Shown piece after piece: positions 32,725 through 38,686 of a DNA stretch of 38,686 nucleotides (the first letter of the stretch is position 1; each line of letters opens with the position of its first letter). The stretch comes from Anaerocolumna sp. GTDB taxonomy: Bacteria; Bacillota; Clostridia; Lachnospirales; Lachnospiraceae. The position numbers were made by a program, and so were the translations under genes. The DNA lies in the NCBI GenBank assembly GCA_029256725.1, contig JAQSXJ010000066.1, positions 1 through 38,686 of the forward strand, written 5' to 3'. Under the pieces are notes generated by a model that had not been told where the DNA came from, made no database searches, and saw nothing but the letters and a program-made list of their open reading frames with translations.

Positions 32725-35118
32725 ATGAATTACGGTTATTTCGATGAAGAACAGAAAGAATATGTAATAACAAAACCCAATACGCCTGCACCGTGGGCGA
32801 ATTATCTTGGCTCTCCGGAATATGGAGCTATTATATCCAATAATGCGGGTGGCTACAGTTTTGTAAAGAGTGGTGCAAATGGAAGAATTCTTAGATATCA
32901 TTTTAATAGTGATGATACACCGGGCAGGTATCTTTATATAAGAGACGACGAATCCAGTGATTACTGGTCTGCTTCCTGGCAGCCGGTAGGTAAGGACTTA
33001 GCGGTATATAAGAACGAATGCCGTCATGGTACAGCTTACACCAAGATGATAGCGGAATATGCAGGTATAACCAGTGAAGCTCTCTATTATGTTCCTCTGA
33101 ATAAGACCTATGAAGTTTGGAGACTGAAAGTTAAGAATGATTCCGATGTGGTAAGAAAGCTTTCTTCCTTTAGTTATGCGGAGTTTACCAATGAAAGCAA
33201 TTATGAGCAGGATCAGATTAATCTGCAATATACTTTATTTATAACCAGAACATATTTTAAAAATAATAAAATTTTCCAGACCATCAATGAGAATGAACTC
33301 AAAAATGCAGAAGGCAGCAACGGAAAAGAGCGTTTTTTTGGCTGCGTAGGTGCTGAGGTTACCTCCTATAATGGTGATAAGGGAGCCTTCCTTGGTAATT
33401 ACCATACCTACGGCAATCCTGTTGCAGTAGAAAGAGGACGCTGCGACAATGTGTTAAACTACAATTCAAACGGCTGCGGAGCCCTTCATTCAGCCTTTAC
33501 CTTAAACCCCGGTGAGACGAAGGAAATCGTATATATTCTTGGAAGATACAACGACAAAGAATCCGACGAGATCTTAAAAGCGTATGAAGACCTTAGTGTA
33601 ACTGAGAAAGAGCTTAAGGAATTAAAGGATTACTGGCACAGCAAATTAAATAATTTCCAGGTAAGCACCCCCAGTAAAGAATTTGACAGCATGATTAATA
33701 CCTGGAATGCTTATCAGTGTTTTATCACCTTTATCTGGTCCAGAGCAGCATCTTTTGTATACTGCGGACAGAGGAACGGGTATGGATACCGCGATACCGT
33801 ACAGGATATCCAGGGAATTATCCATCTTGATCCTGCTATGGCTAAGGAAAGAATCCGCTTTATGCTCTCTGCTCAGGTTGATAACGGCGGTGGTCTGCCA
33901 CTGGTTAAATACGATCACAATGCCGGACATGAGGATACGCCTGATGATTATTCCTATGTACAGGCTACAGGTCATCCTGCCTATCGCGCAGATGATGTCT
34001 TGTGGTTATTCCCCACCATCTTAAAATACATCGGAGAGACCGGAGATACCCAGTTCCTGAAAGAAGTGGTTCCTTATGCCAACAAGGATGAAGATACCGT
34101 ATACGGACATTTAAAACGTGCGATTCTGTTCTCAATGGAAAGAATGGGAGATCATAATATGCCTGCGGGTCTTCATGCTGACTGGAACGACTGCTTAAGA
34201 CTTGGTAAGAAAGGTGAATCAACCTTTGTTGCTTTCCAGCTTTATTATGCCATGAGTATCATTAAGGATTTTGCAGAAGATCAGAACGACAGCGATTATA
34301 TTGAATACATCAATAAAGTACAGGCAGAGCTGGGTGATATCATTCAGAAGCTTTGCTGGGAAGATGACAGATATATCCGCGGAATCAAAGAAGACGGGCA
34401 GGTTATCGGCTCAAAGAAAGATCAGGAAGCAAGTATGTGGTTAAATCCTCAGTCCTGGTCAGTAATCAGCGGACTTGCAAACAAGGAACAGGCAGAAGCT
34501 GCGCTGGAATCCGTACACAGAGAATTAAACACCCCTTACGGTGTAAGAATTATGGCACCATCCTTTAAGGATCATGCCTTCCCCGGAGCACTTGCTATTC
34601 TCTTTAATCCTTCCACAAAGGAAAACGGCGGTATCTTCTCTCAGCCACAGGGATGGATTATCCTTGCAGAAAGCTTAATGGGACACGGAAACAGAGCTTT
34701 TGAATACTTTAAAGAAAGCTCTCCGGCTTCCTTAAATGACCAGGCAGAAATCCGGGTACTGGAGCCTTATGTTCACGGACAGTTTACAGAAGCTACGGAA
34801 AGCCCCTTTGAAGGACGTTCACATGTACACTGGCTTACCGGAACTGCTTCCACAGTCATGGTTGGCTGTGTAGAAGGTATCCTTGGAATGAGACCGGATT
34901 TATACGGTCTAAGGGTTGCACCTGCTATTCCTTCTGACTGGAAAGAGATCACCATAAATAAATCTTTCAGAGGAAAGCTCTTAAATATCAAGGTAGAGAA
35001 TCCAAACGGTGCACAAGGCGGTTACAAGGAAATATATCTAAACGGAGTGAAATTATCCGATAATTATATTCCTGAGAAACAAATGAAAGAAAAGAATGAA
35101 GTAATTTTAGTGATGTAA
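32725..35118 (+). CDS. GH94 phosphorylase (cellobiose phosphorylase type)
   Basis: A 797-aa protein from ATG 32725, with AAAGGAG upstream; a longer open frame to 32530 runs over the promoter and is not used. The start MNYGYFDEEQKEYVIT, the PWANYLG block, FVYCGQRNGYGYRDTVQD and the catalytic-acid block HADWNDCLRL match family 94. These enzymes split beta-linked glucose disaccharides with phosphate to glucose 1-phosphate plus glucose, saving ATP in anaerobes. Length fits cellobiose phosphorylase. Some blocks (NNAGGYSF, DYWSASWQPV) are also shared with chitobiose and other GH94 members, so the exact substrate is inference. No signal peptide is seen: it is cytoplasmic and would need imported sugar. 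It is convergent with a small XRE gene. Confidence 0.9.
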   Translation: MNYGYFDEEQKEYVITKPNTPAPWANYLGSPEYGAIISNNAGGYSFVKSGANGRILRYHFNSDDTPGRYLYIRDDESSDYWSASWQPVGKDLAVYKNECRHGTAYTKMIAEYAGITSEALYYVPLNKTYEVWRLKVKNDSDVVRKLSSFSYAEFTNESNYEQDQINLQYTLFITRTYFKNNKIFQTINENELKNAEGSNGKERFFGCVGAEVTSYNGDKGAFLGNYHTYGNPVAVERGRCDNVLNYNSNGCGALHSAFTLNPGETKEIVYILGRYNDKESDEILKAYEDLSVTEKELKELKDYWHSKLNNFQVSTPSKEFDSMINTWNAYQCFITFIWSRAASFVYCGQRNGYGYRDTVQDIQGIIHLDPAMAKERIRFMLSAQVDNGGGLPLVKYDHNAGHEDTPDDYSYVQATGHPAYRADDVLWLFPTILKYIGETGDTQFLKEVVPYANKDEDTVYGHLKRAILFSMERMGDHNMPAGLHADWNDCLRLGKKGESTFVAFQLYYAMSIIKDFAEDQNDSDYIEYINKVQAELGDIIQKLCWEDDRYIRGIKEDGQVIGSKKDQEASMWLNPQSWSVISGLANKEQAEAALESVHRELNTPYGVRIMAPSFKDHAFPGALAILFNPSTKENGGIFSQPQGWIILAESLMGHGNRAFEYFKESSPASLNDQAEIRVLEPYVHGQFTEATESPFEGRSHVHWLTGTASTVMVGCVEGILGMRPDLYGLRVAPAIPSDWKEITINKSFRGKLLNIKVENPNGAQGGYKEIYLNGVKLSDNYIPEKQMKEKNEVILVM

Positions 35119-35120
35119 TA

Positions 35121-35170
35121 AAAAAATATAGGCACGGACTGTCATATGGATAGTCTGTGCCTATATTTTA
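35121..35170. terminator. Bidirectional terminator between the GH94 and XRE genes
   Basis: AAAATATAGGCACGGACT pairs with AGTCTGTGCCTATATTTT (one G-U pair). A-rich on one side and T-rich on the other, it can stop transcription from both convergent genes. Confidence 0.93.
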
Positions 35171-35182
35171 TAGGAAGTTCTC

Positions 35183-35629
35183 TTATAGAGGACTCAAGCC
35201 TTTTTTCGTAAGGAGTTCAAGACGGTAACGTTCAAGTTCCCGTGCAATTTCATCATCCGGTAGTTGATTCCTGTATATTTCAATCATTTTTCCTATTATA
35301 AATTCTTTATTCTCCTGATTAAGCCTGTCGTAATAACGTATGAGTTTCTTGTGCTCAGTTGTCAACGGTAGTGTCTGATAATTAGGTACCGCATTGGTGT
35401 TGCTTTGCATTGGATTTTCAATTGGGTTTTGAGAATTGCTTCTGCCTAACAGAAAATCGGTGGAGACATTGAAAAACTTAGCCAATGACAGTAACGTTTC
35501 TACAGTTGGGAGCTTTTTGCCGTTTTCATAGTATGCAATGGTGCTTTGGGTCAGATTTAATCTTTGCGCTAGATCCTTCTGGGTCAATCCTTTGTGTTCT
35601 CTTAATTCTTTTAATCTTGCATCAAACAA
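35183..35629 (-). CDS. XRE-family helix-turn-helix regulator
   Basis: A 148-aa protein. It begins with TTG at 35629, chosen because AGGAGG lies about seven bases upstream on the minus strand and MFDARLKELREHKG fits the family start. Residues about 5-60 are a Cro/C1 helix-turn-helix (LTQKDLAQRLNLTQSTIAYYENGKKLPTVETLL). A polar linker and a helical C-terminal domain (about 95-148) follow. It may control the neighbouring GH94 gene, or the purine-side RNA divergent from it. A dyad TTTGGT-N9-ACCAAA lies in its upstream region. Confidence 0.85.
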   Translation of the reverse strand: MFDARLKELREHKGLTQKDLAQRLNLTQSTIAYYENGKKLPTVETLLSLAKFFNVSTDFLLGRSNSQNPIENPMQSNTNAVPNYQTLPLTTEHKKLIRYYDRLNQENKEFIIGKMIEIYRNQLPDDEIARELERYRLELLTKKGLSPL

Positions 35630-35673
35630 AACAGCACCTCCTGATTTCGATATTATATAATAATTTATAACCG

Positions 35674-35694
35674 TTTGGTGTTAATATAACCAAA
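35674..35694. promoter_or_regulatory. Dyad upstream of the XRE gene
   Basis: TTTGGT (35674-35679) and ACCAAA (35689-35694) are exact complements around nine AT-rich bases. The dyad lies 45 bases before the XRE start and 14 before the TTGACA of the divergent promoter, a fitting place for autoregulation. Confidence 0.45.
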
Positions 35695-35707
35695 ATAAAT
35701 AATTGGA

Positions 35708-35736
35708 TTGACAAAAATGACTTATAGTCATAAAAT
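35708..35736 (+). promoter_or_regulatory. Strong sigma-A promoter of a putative RNA
   Basis: TTGACA (35708-35713), 17 bases, TAAAAT (35731-35736). The nearest downstream gene, purC, begins 599 bases later and has its own promoter, so this one serves something else. Confidence 0.8.
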
Positions 35737-35742
35737 GTAAAC

Positions 35743-35955
35743 ATGACCAGGCCTAAAAGTTAAATTGTAGTAGGAGTACTTTGAGTTCAGAAGCTTTGGT
35801 CATAAATATGCCCAGACTAAAATCCAAGTGTATATGGAAGTACGAAGCCCCTCAAAACTCTCCGCGTTGGATCTTAGTAATGTGCATTATGACGAATTGC
35901 TACATTGATACCAAAGAATCTGTAAGGTCTGAAATCCTCAGCCTACAGGTTTTTT
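35743..35955 (+). ncRNA. Putative structured RNA of about 215 nt (6S-like or leader)
   Basis: It is bounded by a strong promoter and an intrinsic terminator. The terminator pairs CTGTAAGGTCTGA (35920-35932) with TCAGCCTACAG (35938-35948), with two one-base bulges, then has six T. A nested long hairpin is visible: CTTTGGT (35794-35800) with ACCAAAG (35910-35916), TCATAA with TTATGA, and ACTAA-A-ATCCAA (35816-35827) with TTGGAT-C-TTAGT (35867-35878). A competing helix ATGACCA (35743-35749) with TGGTCAT (35797-35803) cannot coexist with it. The long irregular hairpin and size recall 6S RNA, but no diagnostic motif was confirmed. A riboswitch-like leader is the alternative. Confidence 0.6.
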
Positions 35956-35956
35956 G

Positions 35957-36334
35957 GTCTTTTTATATATAAAAATCAGGATGTAGGAGTAGTTCTGCTT
36001 CGAAGACGGAATATTAATGAAGATTATACTGACAAAGATTTTATATGACCTTAAGAATAAGAGACGTTAGAAGTATTATTAGAAAGTTATGGAGACAGGA
36101 TAGCGGTATTAGAAGCGGGCAGAGGAAAGCTTGAATTAATAAGTAAAAACCTACAAAAGCAGAAAAACATTAGTAGCACTTATAAATTTGATTAGCAGAA
36201 ACTAAGGACAAAGAGCTGGAAATTACGATTTATCTATTGCGATTCTAATTTTGTAGGATATAATAAGAAGAGTAAGACAAGCTTTGGTGTAGAGTAATAA
36301 CACGATGTGATAAGAACACAGATAGGAGCCGAGT
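35957..36334 (+). other. Spacer before purC with a possible gene remnant
   Basis: One frame is open from 36061 to a stop at 36195 (44 codons: LEVLLESYGDRIAVLEAG, then KLELISKNLQKQ) but has no start or ribosome site. It could be a decayed gene fragment and is not recognised. The rest holds only the purC promoter. Confidence 0.4.
36237..36264 (+). promoter_or_regulatory. Promoter of purC-purF
   Basis: TTGCGA (36237-36242), 16 bases, TATAAT (36259-36264); the predicted leader is about 64 bases. No purine riboswitch sequence is seen between it and the ATG. Confidence 0.6.
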
Positions 36335-37042
36335 ATGGAAAAGTTAGAGATGCTTTATGAAGGTAAGGCTAAAAAAGTTTTTAAAACAGCACAGGAAGAT
36401 GTTTATATTGTTGATTATAAAGACGATGCGACTGCATTTAATGGCTTAAAGAAAGGAACCATAATCGGAAAAGGTGTTATTAATAACCGAATGTCCAATC
36501 ATCTGTTTAAATTACTGGAACAATCTGGCTTAACCACACACTTTATTGAAGAATTAAGTGACAGGGAAACTGCCGTTAAGAAAGTTGAAATTGTACCCTT
36601 AGAGGTTATTATACGTAATGTTTCCGCCGGAAGCTTTGCCAAGAAATTAGGCATGGAAGAAGGCATTAAATTACTAGCCCCCACATTAGAATTCAGCTAT
36701 AAGAATGATGATTTGGGAGATCCCATGATCAATGATTACTATGCCATTGCCTTAGGACTTGCTACAAGAGAAGAAATCGAAAAGATTACTGAAATGACTT
36801 TTAAGGTAAATGAAGTACTTAGCAAATATTTTGCAGAGTGTGGCATTGAACTGATAGATTTTAAAATAGAATTTGGAAGACATAAGGGAGAAGTTATCCT
36901 GGCAGATGAGATTTCACCGGACACCTGCAGACTTTGGGATATCAAGACCCGTGAAAAATTAGATAAAGACCGTTTCAGAAGAGATATGGGCAATGTAGAA
37001 GATGCTTATAAGGAAGTATTACAGAGAATCGGTCTCGCTTAA
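36335..37042 (+). CDS. purC: SAICAR synthetase
   Basis: A 235-aa enzyme that joins aspartate to CAIR with ATP in purine synthesis. It has the N-terminal YEGKAKKVF, the [15 protein letters not shown] block, [26 protein letters not shown] and the signature [13 protein letters not shown], and is of normal bacterial length. The start is ATG 36335 after ATAGGAG. purF follows after 173 bases, probably in the same unit. Standard and intact. Confidence 0.97.
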   Translation: MEKLEMLYEGKAKKVFKTAQEDVYIVDYKDDATAFNGLKKGTIIGKGVINNRMSNHLFKLLEQSGLTTHFIEELSDRETAVKKVEIVPLEVIIRNVSAGSFAKKLGMEEGIKLLAPTLEFSYKNDDLGDPMINDYYAIALGLATREEIEKITEMTFKVNEVLSKYFAECGIELIDFKIEFGRHKGEVILADEISPDTCRLWDIKTREKLDKDRFRRDMGNVEDAYKEVLQRIGLA

Positions 37043-37061
37043 AGATTAGAGTCTGGGTTGT

Positions 37062-37115
37062 TGCAAATAGAAGGAATGGTGCGTTCTGCACCGGATTTTG
37101 CAGCAGCCCATTCTT
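37062..37115 (+). other. Alternative hairpins between purC and purF
   Basis: AAGGAATGG (37071-37079) can pair with CCATTCTT (37108-37115). TGCAAA (37062-37067) can pair with TTTGCA (37097-37102), and GGTGC (37078-37082) with GCACC (37088-37092). The three cannot all form together. No T-tract follows. It may tune read-through or message stability; the evidence is weak. Confidence 0.35.
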
Positions 37116-37215
37116 AATTAAAGTCAGTAACATTTGGTAGGGAATAAGGATGTATAAGCTGATATTGGTATCAGAAACACACACGGGTATTAGTTTGTAT
37201 TAGAAAGGATTTTAA

Positions 37216-38658
37216 ATGGATAAGAGCGCGCAATTTGACACCTGGGATTCAGATGAGTTACATGAGGAATGCGGAGTTTTTGGTATCTATGACTTTGACG
37301 GCAATGATATTGCTTCAACCATTTATTACGGACTATTTGCTTTACAGCATAGAGGACAGGAAAGCTGCGGTATTGCAGTAAGTGATACCAATGGTCCAAA
37401 GGGCAGTGTAAAGTCTTATAAAGGCCTGGGACTGGTAAATGAGGTGTTCACACCGGAAAGCCTGGAGAGCTTACAGGGGAATATCGGTGTGGGTCATGTG
37501 CGTTATTCTACCGCAGGAGCCAGCAACAGAGAGAATACCCAGCCCCTGGTATTAAATTATGTCAAAGGAACTTTGGCACTTGCACATAACGGTAATCTGG
37601 TAAATGCAGTGGAATTAAAAGATAAGTTGTCCTATACGGGAGCAATCTTTCAGACGACCATAGATTCAGAAGTTATAGCCTATCTCATAGCAAGGGAGAG
37701 ATTACAGACCCGCAGTGTAGAAGAAGCTGTAAAGAATGCTATGATAAAATTAAAGGGAGCATACTCCCTGGTCATCATGAGTCCAAGAAAATTAATTGGA
37801 GCAAGGGATCCGTTTGGTTTCCACCCCCTTTGTATCGGTAAAAGAGGAAATTCTTACATTCTGGCCTCAGAAAGTACAGCCCTTGATACAATCGGTGCTG
37901 AATTTGTAAGAGACGTGGAACCCGGTGAAGTTGTTATGATCAACAAAGACGGGATTCATTCTGATATGTCGCTGGCACAGCCGACAAAAGCAAAATGTAT
38001 CTTTGAATATATCTATTTTGCCAGACCGGACAGTTATCTTGACAATGTCAGTGTATATAATTCCAGAATTATGGCGGGAAGAATACTGGCACAGACCCAT
38101 CCTGTGGAGGCGGATATCGTTGTAGGAGTGCCGGATTCCGGTAATGCTGCAGCTTACGGTTACTCCCTGGAATCTGGAATACAGCTGGCAACAGCCTTTG
38201 TAAAGAACAGCTATGTGGGTAGAACCTTTATTAAACCCAAGCAGTCCATGAGAGAATCCAGCGTAAGGGTTAAGCTTAATGTTATAAAAGATGTAGTTAG
38301 AGGAAAGCGCGTCATTATGATAGATGATTCTATTGTAAGAGGCACCACCAGTGAACGTATTGTACGAATGCTTAAAAATGCAGGAGCCAGTGAGGTTCAT
38401 GTAAGAATCAGTTCACCGCCCTTTCTCTACCCCTGTTATTTTGGAGTGGATGTACCCTCAGATGACCAGCTGATTGCCCATAACAATACAGTAGAAAATA
38501 TCTGTGATATGATTGGTGCAGACTCACTTGGATATTTGGGAGTCGACAGGCTCAGCGAGCTGATAGAAGGTGATAAGGGATATTGCGATGCCTGCTTTAC
38601 AGGGAATTACCCGATAGAGCCGCCGACAGAAGATATCCGCGGTGAGTATGACAGATAG
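37216..38658 (+). CDS. purF: Amidophosphoribosyltransferase
   Basis: A 480-aa enzyme for the first step of purine synthesis: PRPP plus glutamine to phosphoribosylamine. It is the Bacillus type. The propeptide ends before the N-terminal nucleophile in EECGVFG (Cys19 of the precursor), the PRPP loop is VIMIDDSIVRGTTS, and the four iron-sulfur cysteines can be seen (KCIFEY, PCYFG and the CDACF pair near the end). The glutaminase domain has GHVRYSTAG and LAHNGNLVN. The start is ATG 37216 after AAAGGA. It is intact up to the stop at 38658; only 28 bases remain in the window. Confidence 0.97.
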   Translation: MDKSAQFDTWDSDELHEECGVFGIYDFDGNDIASTIYYGLFALQHRGQESCGIAVSDTNGPKGSVKSYKGLGLVNEVFTPESLESLQGNIGVGHVRYSTAGASNRENTQPLVLNYVKGTLALAHNGNLVNAVELKDKLSYTGAIFQTTIDSEVIAYLIARERLQTRSVEEAVKNAMIKLKGAYSLVIMSPRKLIGARDPFGFHPLCIGKRGNSYILASESTALDTIGAEFVRDVEPGEVVMINKDGIHSDMSLAQPTKAKCIFEYIYFARPDSYLDNVSVYNSRIMAGRILAQTHPVEADIVVGVPDSGNAAAYGYSLESGIQLATAFVKNSYVGRTFIKPKQSMRESSVRVKLNVIKDVVRGKRVIMIDDSIVRGTTSERIVRMLKNAGASEVHVRISSPPFLYPCYFGVDVPSDDQLIAHNNTVENICDMIGADSLGYLGVDRLSELIEGDKGYCDACFTGNYPIEPPTEDIRGEYDR

Positions 38659-38686
38659 GCGTCTGGTACAGCTTTGCGTAAATAGA

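Noticed and set aside
35781..35972. A 63-aa open frame upstream of purC
   Set aside because: It overlaps the structured RNA and its terminator, and has no convincing ribosome site.
35743..36334. Purine riboswitch, SRP RNA or tmRNA upstream of purC
   Set aside because: I looked for the purine aptamer core, the SRP GGAAG domain and a tmRNA-like tag frame; none is present.
37867..38400. A 177-aa reverse-strand open frame inside purF
   Set aside because: It mirrors the conserved purF coding sequence; composition and lack of a start signal argue against a gene.

Overview
The window looks like the chromosome of an AT-rich, endospore-forming anaerobic Firmicute, most probably a plant-fibre-using member of the Lachnospiraceae (Lachnoclostridium phytofermentans / Anaerocolumna type). 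The reasons are AddAB rather than RecBCD, an alpha/beta-type small acid-soluble spore protein, a ROK-regulated xylose locus with a family II xylose isomerase, a GH94 disaccharide phosphorylase, a tRNA-Phe T-box, purine-rich Shine-Dalgarno sequences and low GC. The species assignment is inference from protein style, not from a search.

Layout. 1-8 kb: a membrane-anchored FMN-binding-like protein, divergent from the overlapping pair addB-addA (double-strand break repair). 8.5-12.1 kb: a chemoreceptor with a lysine-rich N-terminal tail, then a spore-protein gene translationally coupled to a YegS/DgkB-type lipid kinase. 12.1-17 kb: the xylose locus. A ROK/XylR-type repressor is divergent from xylA, a clear promoter and operator precede xylA, and xylB is damaged near its 5' end. 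Between xylA and xylB a 312-bp non-coding fold-back (MITE-like) element sits inside an array of 19-20 bp direct repeats. 17-20.9 kb: a T-box with Phe specifier and pheS-pheT. 21.4-24.9 kb: an XRE-TPR regulator followed by a three-gene set resembling Bacillus yxlE-yxlF-yxlG (small membrane protein, ABC ATPase, ABC-2 permease). 25-27.8 kb: a stand-alone HisA of the type usually found in eukaryotes, a SAM methyltransferase and Hsp33. 28.1-32.4 kb: small accessory genes (PPOX-like, VOC, serine hydrolase, DUF6054-like), a frameshifted NlpC/P60 peptidase, decayed coding remnants and a 42-aa membrane peptide. 32.5-35.6 kb: a GH94 phosphorylase under a promoter carrying repeated operator-like motifs, convergent with a small XRE regulator. 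35.7-38.7 kb: a promoter-to-terminator unit predicting a structured RNA of about 215 nt, then purC and purF.

The conserved genes are ordinary housekeeping. The less-explained signals are: the fold-back element; the putative RNA upstream of purC, which has two mutually exclusive pairings; a two-hairpin element found in front of two unrelated genes whose second hairpin is preserved by G-U wobble changes; three perfect TTTCGTAAAA sites around the GH94 promoter; two tandem repeats that both have a 17-bp period; and two genes (xylB, NlpC/P60) broken by small frameshifting lesions, which may be real decay or sequence error. No rRNA, tRNA, CRISPR array, insertion sequence with a transposase, or prophage was seen.
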